Shown: positions 8,322-18,367, counted from the stretch's first letter. The stretch is DNA of 64,000 bases from Aurantimonas manganoxydans SI85-9A1 (GCF_000153465.1 NZ_CH672387.1:2395903-2459902), one strand, 5' to 3'. Notes: generated by a model not told the origin, from the letters alone. Numbers and translations are program-made.

Positions 8322-8630
8322 ATGAAGATGGTCGCCGCCGCTTGCTTGGCTACGCTCGGCTTCGCAACGAGCACGCAGGCGCAGCTCCTCAATCCCCTGC
8401 GAATTGTGCAGTGGAGAACGCCGGTCAGCCCTTTTCAGCCGGACAGCGTCGGGTCGCTTCTTCGTCTGACGAGTCGGGGTGAAGCGTACGCATTGCCCCT
8501 GCCGCGCTATCTGGAGTTCCGCAACGACATGGTTCGCATCACGACGGCATCGGGATCCGCATGGCATCTGATACCACTCAGCCCCGAGCCTTCTCATTGC
8601 GGCGGAGCCTGGTGCGGGATGGTGGATTAA
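8322..8630 (+). CDS. Possible small secreted protein (102 aa)
   Basis: The frame starting at ATG 8322 (GAGG about 7 bases upstream) gives MKMVAAACLATLGFATSTQA, a well-formed Sec signal peptide with an AxA-type site. A mature domain of about 80 residues with alternating hydrophobic residues follows and ends SHCGGAWCGMVD. Two cysteines near the C-terminus could form a disulphide. No family is recognised. The frame stays open further upstream without a better start. Support is the signal peptide plus a modest ribosome binding site. Confidence 0.5.
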   Translation: MKMVAAACLATLGFATSTQAQLLNPLRIVQWRTPVSPFQPDSVGSLLRLTSRGEAYALPLPRYLEFRNDMVRITTASGSAWHLIPLSPEPSHCGGAWCGMVD

Positions 8631-9093
8631 GATGCGAGATAAGGTGTCGACGCCGCAATGAGCCGCGCCACGAAGGCGGAATGCGTGCAGGCCACCCGTC
8701 GCACAGCCCACAGGAATTGATGGTCCCGCCGCCTATCGACATGGAATGTCCGGAGGCATCTCGGGGAAAGAGCCATTAGCCCCTTCGCAGTCACGGCATG
8801 TTCCTTGTGCCGGGGCCTTAGCGTCGCATCCACGATTGCCCCGCAATCGAAGTATTTTTCACACAGCCCTCTACGGCGAAATCCGTCTTCTATGATCGCT
8901 CGAAATGGTCGTTGGCGCGACAGAGCTCTGCCGGACGCCATCACACCAGCCTATGGCATGCAGCCACATGCCTCGAACGGAGGCGATATGTGCAGATTCT
9001 GCACGGACAGTGCCCAAAAGACGCTCATTTTCCTCTGCGTCACTAGAATATATTTCTTAATTAACCAGACCTTACCGCAAAAGTGAGCGGAGA
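8631..9093. other. Gene-poor region upstream of the cellulose operon
   Basis: No convincing gene. A minus-strand open frame of 105 codons (8627-8944) contains FDCGAIVDATL, faintly like the IVDATL motif of IS5-type transposases, but the rest does not match and it is not called. From about 9035 the DNA turns AT-rich (TATTTCTTAATTAACC), consistent with a promoter region for bcsA. Confidence 0.4.
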
Positions 9094-9122
9094 TTGACGC
9101 AAGACGCCGCGCCCTGTTTAAA
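9094..9122 (+). promoter_or_regulatory. Candidate sigma70 promoter of the bcs operon
   Basis: TTGACG (9094-9099) and TTTAAA (9117-9122) are separated by 17 bases, close to the optimal housekeeping promoter layout. They lie about 60 bases upstream of the bcsA ATG at 9185, just after an AT-rich stretch. This is a sequence match only. Confidence 0.5.
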
Positions 9123-9184
9123 TCTGCATAGTCGTTTCGGGATTTAATCTGGCAGGCTCCCGCGCAAAAATAGTTGAGGTTTCG

Positions 9185-11401
9185 ATGCTTAGGACAATCT
9201 TAGGTGGCATCTGGCTGGTGTGCGCATTGCTTTTCTTCATAATGGTCCAGCAACCTGTGAGCGTAGAGGCGCAATGGTTGATTGCGATTACTGCGCTGGC
9301 CGTAGCTATTGGCATATACACACTTCGTCTGAGCGGAACATGAAAATATATATTCCTCGGCGCCGTCAGCCTTGTCGTCCTGCGTTACGCGTACTGGCGC
9401 ACGACATCGACCCTGCCCTCCGCGGACGATCTCACCAACTTCATCCCGGCCATCATCCTCTATGGCGCCGAGATGTATTGTTTGCTGATGCTGGCGATGA
9501 GCCTCTTCGTGTCTGCCGATCCGCTCGAACGCCCGCGGGCGCCGCAATATTCGGACGACGAGTTGCCCAGTGTCGACGTGTTTGTGCCCTCCTACAACGA
9601 GAGCTCCGACATCCTATCGCTCACCTTGGCGGCCGCGAAATCCCTCGACTATCCGCAGGACAAGTTGCGCGTGTATCTGCTGGACGACGGCGGCACGGAC
9701 GAGAAGCGACTGTCGTCGGATCACAAGACCGCGCTCGCAGCGCAGACGCGTCACGAAGAACTGCAGTATCTGTGCCGTGATCTGGGCGTCGGCTATCTGA
9801 CCCGGCCCGCAAACGTTCACGCCAAAGCCGGCAATCTCAACAACGGACTGGCGCATTCGTCCGGTGCGCTGGTGGTTGTGTTCGATGCCGACCACGCACC
9901 TGCCCGGGAGTTCCTGCGCGAGACCGTCGGCTTCTTCAAGCGCGATCCCAGGCTGTTTCTCGTCCAGACGCCGCACTTCTTCTCCAATCCCGACCCGCTG
10001 GAGAAGAACCTGTCGACCTTCCGAACGATGCCGTCGGAGAACGAGATGTTCTACGGCACGATCCAGAAGGGCCTGGACAAGTGGAACGCCGCGTTTTTCT
10101 GCGGTTCGGCTGCTGTGCTGCGCCGCTCGGCTCTCGACCAGGTTGGCGGCTTCTCCGGCGTGTCCATCACCGAGGATTGCGAGACGGCGCTCGATCTCCA
10201 TTCGCGCGGTTGGAACAGCCTGTATGTCGACCGGCCGATGGTCTCCGGGCTGCAGCCGGAGACCCTTGTCAGTTTCATCGGCCAGCGGTCGCGCTGGTGC
10301 CGGGGCATGATCCAGATCCTGCTGCTGAAGAACCCGGCATTCCGGTCCGGCCTGACCTTGGCACAGCGCATCTGCTACATGTCGAGCGGGATGTTCTGGT
10401 TCTTTCCGTTCGTCCGCCTCGTCTTCCTGGCCTCGCCGCTGCTCTTCATCCTATTCGACATGAAGATCTTCGACGCCTCGGTGGACGAGTTCGTCGCCTA
10501 CTCCCTCACCTATCTCTTCGCCGGCGAACTGCTGCGCAACTATCTCTACGGCCGCGTGCGCTGGCCCTGGGTGTCGGACCTCTACGAGTACATCCAGTCG
10601 GTCTATCTAGTGCGCGCCATCATGAGCGTGCTGATCAACCCGCGGCGCCCCACCTTCAACGTCACGGCGAAGGGACTGACGATGGACCGGGACCGCCTTT
10701 CGGACCTGTCCTGGCCCTACTTCGTGATCTTCGGTGCGCTCCTGCTCACCATGGGTGTTGCGATCTATCGCTATCAGACCGAGCCGGAAATCGGCGGCAT
10801 GCTGCTGGTCGTCGGAACCTGGAATCTCATGAACCTGGTCGTCGCAGGCGCGGCGCTTGGGGTCGTCACCGAGCGGATGGAACGCCGGCAGGCGCCGCGG
10901 ATGCCCAGTGCCCGCAAGGGCGAGCTGGTCGTCGCGGGAGCAACGGTTCCGGTGGTGATCGAAGACGTATCGCTGGGCGGCGCCAAGGTCGCGGTGCTCG
11001 GCAGGCTCCCCGAAGCGATCGATCGCGAGGATGCTCGGCTCCTCGTCTGGACGCAGGACGGCACCCGCGAACTGGGCTCGCTGCCGGTGACCGTGAAAAG
11101 CTTCGGCGGCGGCGAGGACGGTCTGGGCCTGGGACTACGGTTCCGCGCCGGCGTCACGCACTACCCGCTGATCGCCAACCTGATGCTGGCCGATCTCGGT
11201 CCGGTCCGTGCCGCCCGTCTGGCCCGTCGCAACCGCCGCGGCATCCTGGGGGGAAGCCTTGCCTTCATCGGATGGAGTCTCGCCTACCCGCTGGGCGCGT
11301 TCCACCATCTCATCTTCGATCGCGATGCGAAGCAGCCGGCGTTGGAGGCGGACACCGCACCGGCCCCGGCGGCTGCCCGGCCGAACTCAGCCAACGCCTG
11401 A
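9185..11401 (+). pseudogene. bcsA: Cellulose synthase catalytic subunit bcsA with in-frame TGA at codon 53
   Basis: The full frame of about 738 codons encodes a standard BcsA, the inner membrane glucosyltransferase that polymerises UDP-glucose. Motifs in full-frame numbering: DDGG 167-170, DAD 234-236, TED 329-331, QRSRW 367-371, and a C-terminal PilZ c-di-GMP domain with RQAPR 568-572 and DVSLGG 594-599. From ATG 9185 the frame reads two hydrophobic helices, then hits TGA at 9341-9343 and resumes in the same frame with KYIFLGAVSLVVLRYAYWRT, the normal third BcsA segment. Rhizobial BcsA usually has Trp at this point (GTWR), so TGG to TGA is the simplest explanation. Without readthrough only a 52-residue peptide, or a product from internal ATG 9473 lacking the first helices, would be made. 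A sequencing error is also possible. Confidence 0.85.
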
Positions 11402-11414
11402 AGGTATCACCATC

Positions 11415-13745
11415 ATGATTTTCTCCAGGACCCTCCTGTCGACCACCATACTGGCGGTCGCCAGCCTCGCCCCGCTCGCGGCATCCGCCCAGCCTGCCAA
11501 CCCCTTCGCGGCTCCGGCGCCCGCCATCCCGGCCCCGCCCGCGGCGGTAACGGCTCCTGCCAATCCAGGCGCATCCGCGACCCTGCGCAGGTTCAACGCA
11601 GGTTCGGCCGAACTGGCCTTCGCCGGCGAGCGTGTGGAACGGGCCTACCCGTTCTACGTCACGGCAGCGGAAACCGCCCAGGCGGCGCAACTCGTCCTGT
11701 CCTACCAGAGCGCCGTCTCGATCATGCCCGAGACATCGCGGATGGCCGTCTTCATCAACGACCTGCCAGTCGGTGAAACACAGCTCGGTCGCAGCGGCGA
11801 ATTGTCGGTCGCCATTCCGGCGGGCGTCCTGCAGCCCGGCTATAACGGTATCCGCATCCTGGTCGACCAGCACCATCGCGTGGACTGTTCGATCGAGGGA
11901 ACCTACGAATTGTGGACCCGGATTGCCCCGTCGCTCAGCGGCCTCGACTTCGGAACCCCCTATGTAGAGCTCTCCTCGCTCGCCGACCTGCCGGCGATCG
12001 CCCGTATCGGGACGGATCGGATGGCGATCAATCTCGTGCCGAGTGCCGGCCGGACGGCCGATCTCGACCGCGCGATGAGCGTCCTTCAGGCTACCGTACT
12101 CCTGGCTGGCATCGATCGTCCCGCCGTCACCGTTTCCGGCAGCGCCGGGAGCGGCCCCGGCCTCGACATCATCATCGGCACACCGCCGGGTGGCGTGCGG
12201 CCGGCTTCGACGCGTCCCGCCGTTCAGGTCGCCCCGGACGTATCCCTGATCGCTCCCGAGGCGGGCGGCAGGGCGACCCTGCTCGTCGGCTCGCAGATCA
12301 CAGGTGACATTGACAGGACAATCGCCGCGCTCGTCGAGGAGGCACGGTCGAACGCTCCGATGGGAACGGCAGCGGGCCTGAGGTCGCTGTCCATTCCCCA
12401 GGGCCAGACTGTCTCGTCCGAGACATCCATCCCTCTTGTCGACCTGGGGCTCGACACGCGGGAATTCGCCGGCCGGGCCTACCGCTCCGAAATTGCCTTC
12501 GGCCTGCCCAGCGACTTCTACGCTGCAGACTACGACGCGGCACACATCACACTCGATGCCGCCTATGCTGCGGGCTTGTCGGAGGACGCCACGCTCATCG
12601 TCCGGGCAAACGGTCGGCAGGTGTCCTCGCTGCCCCTGAGTTCGACCAGACAGGGACGCATCGAACAGCAGACGTTGAAGGTGCCGCTGAGCGCACTCCG
12701 ACCGGGGCACAATCGCGTCACCTTTGAGGCGACGCTCCTGAGCGGCAGCGACGAAACCTGCGAACCCATCGCATCGATCAGCGATATGCCAGCGCGCTTC
12801 GTCATCGGCCCAGGCTCTGCCCTGCATCTGCCGCGCGTCGCGCAGATGGGGCACCTGCCCGATATGGCGGCCATGTCGGCAGGACGAAGCGTAGCCGGCG
12901 ACGAGAGCGAGACGCTGACGATCTATTCCACCGGCCTGAACGCGCCCGGCCTGGACGGGGCGGCAACTCTTCTGGCGCAGATCGCCGCCTCGTCCGGAAG
13001 CGTCCAGCCGGTGAAGGTCTCGCGCGACGTACCGATGGTCGCCTCGGGTGATCTGCTGGCCGTCGGCACCTATGCCGATCTCCCGCCTGCTCTACTGGAT
13101 CAGGTCGGGCTGGCTGTCCCGTCGAGGCTCGGAGCGGAGGCGGAGACGGACGACACGCAGGCGTCCCTGTCGCAGGAGGAAGCGGGCGAAGCAGGGCTCG
13201 GCAACATCCGGATCGCCTCCTTTGCGGATGCCTTCGCTGCCCCCACCGACATCGCGTCCCGCATCGAGGAACTCGGCGGCTGGGTCAGTGGTCTCGTCAG
13301 TGCGCAGGCATCGAACTTTCTCGGCCTGGACGGGAACGACGCCTTCACCAACGGCGGAGGTCACGTGCCGGAACCAGCCAGCAGGCTGGTCATGGCGCAG
13401 GCCGCCACGCCCGGTGATCGCCCCTATGCCTGGACGGTCGTCGCGGCAGCGGATGCCGCTACACTGACGGCCGGCGTCCAGACAATGGCTGCCGCAGCAA
13501 ACTGGGCGCAGCTCGGTGGCGCCGTCACGGTGCTTCACGATGACGGCCAGGTGGTCTCCCACGATGCCAGCGAGGAGCGCCTCTACGAGACGCAACCGCG
13601 ATCCTTCGGCAACCTGCGGCTCGTCTTCGCCGGCTGGCTGTCTCGCCATCTGCAGGCATATGTGCTGACGCTGATCCTTCTGGCCCTGATGCTCGGCATC
13701 TCAACGCGCCTGTTCCTGTCGCAGGTCGGAAACCGCGACCGATGA
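11415..13745 (+). CDS. bcsB: Cellulose synthase periplasmic subunit BcsB
   Basis: A 776-residue protein with a signal peptide (MIFSRTLLSTTILAVASLAPLAASA), a long periplasmic region of alternating carbohydrate-binding-like and ferredoxin-like domains, and a C-terminal membrane anchor (about residues 745-768, LQAYVLTLILLALMLGI) that packs against BcsA. The typical BcsB segments AVFINDLPVGE and VDCSIEGTYELWTRI are present. It starts 14 bases after bcsA and overlaps bcsZ by 4 bases. BcsB guides the nascent glucan through the periplasm. Its intact frame contrasts with the interrupted bcsA. Confidence 0.92.
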   Translation: MIFSRTLLSTTILAVASLAPLAASAQPANPFAAPAPAIPAPPAAVTAPANPGASATLRRFNAGSAELAFAGERVERAYPFYVTAAETAQAAQLVLSYQSAVSIMPETSRMAVFINDLPVGETQLGRSGELSVAIPAGVLQPGYNGIRILVDQHHRVDCSIEGTYELWTRIAPSLSGLDFGTPYVELSSLADLPAIARIGTDRMAINLVPSAGRTADLDRAMSVLQATVLLAGIDRPAVTVSGSAGSGPGLDIIIGTPPGGVRPASTRPAVQVAPDVSLIAPEAGGRATLLVGSQITGDIDRTIAALVEEARSNAPMGTAAGLRSLSIPQGQTVSSETSIPLVDLGLDTREFAGRAYRSEIAFGLPSDFYAADYDAAHITLDAAYAAGLSEDATLIVRANGRQVSSLPLSSTRQGRIEQQTLKVPLSALRPGHNRVTFEATLLSGSDETCEPIASISDMPARFVIGPGSALHLPRVAQMGHLPDMAAMSAGRSVAGDESETLTIYSTGLNAPGLDGAATLLAQIAASSGSVQPVKVSRDVPMVASGDLLAVGTYADLPPALLDQVGLAVPSRLGAEAETDDTQASLSQEEAGEAGLGNIRIASFADAFAAPTDIASRIEELGGWVSGLVSAQASNFLGLDGNDAFTNGGGHVPEPASRLVMAQAATPGDRPYAWTVVAAADAATLTAGVQTMAAAANWAQLGGAVTVLHDDGQVVSHDASEERLYETQPRSFGNLRLVFAGWLSRHLQAYVLTLILLALMLGISTRLFLSQVGNRDR

Positions 13746-14836
13746 GATCGATCCTCACACTCTGTGCCCTGGCGTCGCTGGTCCCCGCCATGACGTATCC
13801 TCCGGCCGCGCACGCCACCCCCGTCACGGCGACGTCTGCCGCACCCGAGGTCCTGCCGGCCGACTATATAGTCGGGTCGTGGCAGCTCTATCGTAGCCTC
13901 TTCATGTCCGCCGAAGGGCGGATCATCGACCGTGAAAACGGCTCGATCAGCCATAGCGAAGGCCAGGGCTACGGCATGCTGATCGCCGTTTCCGCGGGCG
14001 ATCGCCAGAGCTTCGATGCCCTGTGGGACTGGACCGAACGCGAACTCATGGTGCGGGACGATAATCTGGCGGCGTGGAAATGGGATCCGGCCGCCTCGCC
14101 CCACGTCACCGACCCTAACAACGCCACGGACGGGGACATCCTGATTGCTTGGGCGCTGCTGCGGGCCTGGAAGCTCTGGGGCGTCAGAGATCATCTGCGC
14201 GAGGCCCGCGCCATCGTGGGCGACGTGGTGGCGCTTGCCACGACCGACAGTCGCTACGGCACGGTTCTGCTGCCTGGTGTCCAGGGGTTCACCGTCGAGG
14301 ACAGCGCCGACGGGCCGGTCGTCAACATGTCCTACTGGGTCTTCCCCGCAATCTCGGAGCTCGGAGAGGCAATGCCCGAATTCAAGGCGCTGAACCTCGC
14401 AGCGAGCGGCTTCGCGTTGCTGCATGCGATCGACGCCAGACCCGAGAAGATCCCGTCCGACTGGACGGGGATTGGCGATGAGGTTCCGCATCCGGCCACC
14501 GCCTTCGCTCCGACCTTTGGCTACAACGCCGTCCGGATCCCGCTCTACATCGCCTGGCAGACGAACACCGAACCGCAACTGCTCGAAAGCCTTCAGCGTG
14601 CCTGGGGCGACGAAGGCCGCAGCGGTCTGGCGGTGCTTGACGTAACCACCGGGACGCCGATCGAGCCGATGGTCTCGCCGGGCTACGACGCAATCCTCGA
14701 CGTCATCGCGTGCAGCCTGGGCCAGAGCAATTCGGCGCGTCGCGCGAAAGCGTTCGAGCCGTCAACCTATTATGCCAGCACGCTCCACATTCTCAGCCTG
14801 ATGGCCCTCTCAGAAAGGTATTCCGAATGCTTCTGA
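13742..14836 (+). CDS. bcsZ: Endo-beta-1,4-glucanase BcsZ (GH8)
   Basis: A 364-residue secreted family 8 glycoside hydrolase that trims cellulose during synthesis. It has a signal peptide to about residue 25 and the general acid Glu73 in HSEGQGYGML. Asp130 lies in NNATDGDILIAWALLRA, and the C-terminal (alpha/alpha)6 barrel ends near residue 358. At the position where many GH8 enzymes have the catalytic base Asp in YDAxR, this protein has Asn262 (FGYNAVRIPLY). GH8 subfamilies differ in where the base lies, so this need not mean inactivity. Start and stop overlap their neighbours (ATGA with bcsB). Confidence 0.92.
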   Translation: MRSILTLCALASLVPAMTYPPAAHATPVTATSAAPEVLPADYIVGSWQLYRSLFMSAEGRIIDRENGSISHSEGQGYGMLIAVSAGDRQSFDALWDWTERELMVRDDNLAAWKWDPAASPHVTDPNNATDGDILIAWALLRAWKLWGVRDHLREARAIVGDVVALATTDSRYGTVLLPGVQGFTVEDSADGPVVNMSYWVFPAISELGEAMPEFKALNLAASGFALLHAIDARPEKIPSDWTGIGDEVPHPATAFAPTFGYNAVRIPLYIAWQTNTEPQLLESLQRAWGDEGRSGLAVLDVTTGTPIEPMVSPGYDAILDVIACSLGQSNSARRAKAFEPSTYYASTLHILSLMALSERYSECF

Positions 14837-16929
14837 CGAGATCCCGCGGACTTGCGTCCGTCGCCTTTCTCACCGCCATGCTGGTCGCCCCCGTGTCGGC
14901 CGAATCCGATTCCGCGACTCCCGGGAGCCTGTCGTTCGGACTGTCTACGGGGGCCGCCGCACCAGGCGCATCTGCTCCCGATGAGAATGCTGCGCCTCCC
15001 GTATCGAGCCGCAGTGGCGAGATCCTGCGAACCTTTTATCCGCAGATTGACGCCGGTGCGATGGCCCCTGCTCCAGCCGGCCTCGCGCCGACCGGCGTCG
15101 CACAGACCGGCGGCACGGCTGCTGCCAATCCGTTCGCCATCCCTGCCCCGGTCACGGCGCCGGCAGCCGTGGCCGTCGCCCCAAATCCATTCGTCGTGCC
15201 CCCGGCAGCGACCACTGGCGCCCCCGCCGATGCGACGCATCGGAACCGTCCGGCTTTCTCCATCGACGGCGGCGTCGACGCCCAGACCGGATCGGGCGAC
15301 AGGAGCGGGATCGACGAGAGTGCGCTGCGCTACTATGCGGAGCAGCGCAACCTCGAGCGGGTCGGCGCCGAGATCCGACGCCTGAAGACACTGTATCCGG
15401 CCTGGACCCCTCCCGCCGATTTGTTCGCTCCCAAGAGCGATGTCGACGAACAGCCGCTCTGGGACCTGTTCGCGGCCGGCCGCTTCGCTGAGGTGCGTAG
15501 CAGGATCGCGACCTACCAGGCGCAGCATCCGACCTATCGACCGTCGGCGGATCTGGCGACCAAGCTCGACGATGCCGATGCCCGCCAACGGATCAAGACA
15601 GCTTTCGAGGCCGGTGACTGGTCATCGTCGCTCGCTGCCGCCCGGGAGCGTCCGTCGCTTCTGGTTTGTGCGGAAATGGATGTTCTGTGGCAGGTCGGGG
15701 AAGCCTTCGCCCGATCCGGCGATCTGGCTCGTGCCTTCGATCTCTACGGCTACGTTCTGACCACATGCGACAATCCCGGCGAACGCCTCGCCACGATGCA
15801 GAAGGCGGCCCTGCTGTTGCCGCAGAAGGGCGTCGACGCCCTGATCACCTTCGGCGGAACCTTGGCGAACGGATCGCGCGAGTTCGACGGCATTCGCTTC
15901 CAGAAGCTGCGTGCCCAGATCGGCGAAGCGATCGCCGCCGGACAGAAACGCTCGCGCGTCTCCGCGAACGACCTTCAGGCCTACGAGCGTTTCGCCAAGG
16001 CGACTCTGTCGGCCGAGGATGCCAGCCTCCTGGGCTGGTACCATTACAATCTCCAGCGGTTTGACATGGCCAAGGAGTGGTTCAGTCTCGCCTCAGACAT
16101 CAAGCCCAACCCGAAGCATCTGGAGGGCTATGTCCTCTCGCTCCGCAATCTGGACGAACTCGATACGGCCGAAGATCTGGCCTATCGCGAGTACGAGGAC
16201 TCGCCCGAACTGGCGAAGATCTATGTCGAGCTGGTGGCCGACAGGATGAACGATCCAGCAGTCGCAGCGGATCTGTCCGTTGCCGATCTCGGTCGCTTCC
16301 AGACCGTGGTCGAGGATACACGTTCGGCCCTCGGCGCCCAGACGCTGGGCTGGCATCTTCTGGAAGACGAGAAGATCCACGAGGCCGGAACCTGGTTCGA
16401 GAAGTCGGTGGATTGGGACGTCACCGAAGAGGGCGTTCTGGGCCTCGCGGTCGTGGCCAGCCGGACCAAGAACAACGCCGGTCTGAAGCAGATCAAAGCC
16501 CGGTACGGCGACGAGTTCGCCACGCTCGCCGAGATCGAGGAATACGCCCCTCCCGCCCGCGTCGTGTCGTACCGGCCGGGCAGGTCTGCTGCGCCCCCTT
16601 CGCGCGGAACGCGGCGGGCACGGTCTGGCGGCGGCGACAAGCTGATGCGGCAGGCCAACCAGCAGTTCCAGGCAGGCGACTACAATGGCGCCTTGGCGAC
16701 CCTCAACAAGCGAGAGGCACGAAGCGGCAAGTCCTACGGCGCCGAGGTGCTGAAGGGCTGGGTCAACATCAAGCTCCGGCGCTGGGACGAGGCCGACCGC
16801 ATCTTCCGGAACCAGGACAAGAAGCGCTCCACACGGGACACCCGCTTCGGCATTGGTGCGGTTGCGAACTCGAAATACGGAATGTGGCCGGAGGACCAGA
16901 ACAACTGCAAGGTCCGGTTCAAATGCTAG
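14827..16929 (+). CDS. TPR-containing protein of the cellulose operon (BcsK-like)
   Basis: A 700-residue exported protein: signal peptide MLLTRSRGLASVAFLTAMLVAPVSA, a Pro/Ala-rich linker to about residue 150, then helical repeats typical of tetratricopeptides through about residue 690. It ends with two Cys (NNCKVRFKC). It overlaps bcsZ by 10 bases with AGGT upstream. In rhizobial cellulose operons lacking bcsC, a TPR protein often called BcsK takes the place of the BcsC TPR scaffold; no outer-membrane barrel domain is seen here. A role in coordinating glucan passage through the periplasm is inferred from operon position. Confidence 0.8.
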   Translation: MLLTRSRGLASVAFLTAMLVAPVSAESDSATPGSLSFGLSTGAAAPGASAPDENAAPPVSSRSGEILRTFYPQIDAGAMAPAPAGLAPTGVAQTGGTAAANPFAIPAPVTAPAAVAVAPNPFVVPPAATTGAPADATHRNRPAFSIDGGVDAQTGSGDRSGIDESALRYYAEQRNLERVGAEIRRLKTLYPAWTPPADLFAPKSDVDEQPLWDLFAAGRFAEVRSRIATYQAQHPTYRPSADLATKLDDADARQRIKTAFEAGDWSSSLAAARERPSLLVCAEMDVLWQVGEAFARSGDLARAFDLYGYVLTTCDNPGERLATMQKAALLLPQKGVDALITFGGTLANGSREFDGIRFQKLRAQIGEAIAAGQKRSRVSANDLQAYERFAKATLSAEDASLLGWYHYNLQRFDMAKEWFSLASDIKPNPKHLEGYVLSLRNLDELDTAEDLAYREYEDSPELAKIYVELVADRMNDPAVAADLSVADLGRFQTVVEDTRSALGAQTLGWHLLEDEKIHEAGTWFEKSVDWDVTEEGVLGLAVVASRTKNNAGLKQIKARYGDEFATLAEIEEYAPPARVVSYRPGRSAAPPSRGTRRARSGGGDKLMRQANQQFQAGDYNGALATLNKREARSGKSYGAEVLKGWVNIKLRRWDEADRIFRNQDKKRSTRDTRFGIGAVANSKYGMWPEDQNNCKVRFKC

Positions 16930-17103
16930 ATCGTCGGGGACCGCTCATTTTCCGCCAACGGCCCATATCCACCGACAGCCACGCGATCCGTATGTCGGTA
17001 TAAGGCCGACGAGTCTTGACCGACGCACCGGGTTGGTCGCGAGAGCCCGCGCTCGGCCTGAACGAGATGCACGACAACCTGGAGTACCTGGGCTCGTCCC
17101 GGT
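16930..17103. other. Convergent intergenic gap
   Basis: About 170 bases between the TPR gene (plus) and a GT4 gene (minus). A weak GTCGG...CCGAC stem (16994-17010) is the only hairpin seen. It has no U-run, so a terminator is not claimed. Confidence 0.3.
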
Positions 17104-18363
17104 TCAGGCGCGATGCAGCATGGAATCGGTGCGGTACGGGGCACCAAGCGCGGCGTTCAGGGATTCGGGCCCCAGCCCCGCCTCGCGCCAGCTCTCGGCC
17201 ACCACACTTGCGATGGAGCGGCGGAAGCGGCTGCTGGAGAATTGTTCAGCGTGAGCCCTGATCACCGTGGGCTCGAACGTATCTTCCCGCGCCTCGAACT
17301 CGCCGATGGCATCGAGCACCGCCTCGACGGTCTGATCCTGGAAATGGACCCCGACGGTATCGTCGATCACGGTTTCCAGCGCGCCGCCGGAGGCGTAGGC
17401 GATCACCGGACGTCCGCAGGCCATCGCCTCGACCGGCAGGATCCCGAAATCCTCCTCTCCGGGAAACAGCAGCGCCCGGCAGCGCGACAGATGATCCTTG
17501 AGGACATCAAAGGGCTGGAAGCCGAGAAACCACACCGTCGGCCCGGCGATCGCCTTCAGCTGCTTCGTCGCCTCACCCTCGCCGATGATCACGAGAGGCT
17601 TGCGGGCACGGGTGCAGGCCTCCACCGCCAGATCGACGCGCTTGTAGTGCGTCAGCTGGCCTGCATAGAGATAGAAGTCGCCGCGCTCCTCGCCGATGGC
17701 GAAATCGTCCACGGCGACGGGGGGATGCACCACTGCAGCCGGCCGGTTGTAGTAACGGGAGATGCGTCGCGCGACATGGGCGGAGTTGGCGATGAAATGG
17801 TCGACCCGTGCAGATGTGGTGACGTCCCACATCCGCAACATCGGCGAGGTCACCGACATGGCCAGCCGCCCGGCAGCGTTCAGGTTGTTTCGGTAGACGT
17901 GATAGTGGTCCCAGATATAGCGCATCGGCGAATGGCAGTAGCACAGATGCAGTGCATCCGGCCGGGTCACAACACCCTTGGCGGGTCCCGATTCGCTGGA
18001 GATCACCAGATCGTATTCCTGCAGATCGAACTCCTCGATCGCGAAAGGCATCAGCGGAAGCAGCTTCTGGTAGTGGCGCCTCGCTCCCGGGATGCGCTGG
18101 AGAAAGGATGTCACGATCCGGCGTTCGCGCAGCATCGGGGATAGCTTCTCGCGATCGCAAACCAGCGTGAAGATGTCGGCCTCGGGAAACATCTCGCAGA
18201 GGTTTTCGACCACCTTCTCCCCGCCACGCATGCCGACGAGCCAGTAATGAATGATCGCGACCCTAGCCGGACGATCGCGGCGGGCGATCCGCGGGCTGGG
18301 AATCCGCCCAGCGGAAAGAGGAGGTGCTGCCGGTTGCACCGGCGGAGACGCGCGAACATTCAT
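17104..18363 (-). CDS. GT4-type glycosyltransferase
   Basis: A 419-residue retaining glycosyltransferase of GT-B fold. The N-terminal domain begins after a basic Pro-rich tail with RVAIIHYWLVGMRGGEKVVE. The C-terminal domain has the GT4 motif FPGEEDFGILPVEAMACGRPVIAYASGG, where Glu-x7-Glu binds the nucleotide sugar. ATG 18363 is the start that follows the preceding stop by 4 bases. It probably adds a sugar to the exopolysaccharide repeat unit at the inner face of the membrane. It is last of three minus-strand genes with a pyruvyl transferase and another GT4 enzyme. Donor and acceptor are unknown. Confidence 0.88.
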   Translation of the reverse strand: MNVRASPPVQPAAPPLSAGRIPSPRIARRDRPARVAIIHYWLVGMRGGEKVVENLCEMFPEADIFTLVCDREKLSPMLRERRIVTSFLQRIPGARRHYQKLLPLMPFAIEEFDLQEYDLVISSESGPAKGVVTRPDALHLCYCHSPMRYIWDHYHVYRNNLNAAGRLAMSVTSPMLRMWDVTTSARVDHFIANSAHVARRISRYYNRPAAVVHPPVAVDDFAIGEERGDFYLYAGQLTHYKRVDLAVEACTRARKPLVIIGEGEATKQLKAIAGPTVWFLGFQPFDVLKDHLSRCRALLFPGEEDFGILPVEAMACGRPVIAYASGGALETVIDDTVGVHFQDQTVEAVLDAIGEFEAREDTFEPTVIRAHAEQFSSSRFRRSIASVVAESWREAGLGPESLNAALGAPYRTDSMLHRA

Positions 18364-18367
18364 GGCC

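Noticed and set aside
8627-8944. 105-codon minus-strand frame with an IS5-like IVDATL motif
   Set aside because: Only a short match to transposase motifs; too weak to call a remnant.
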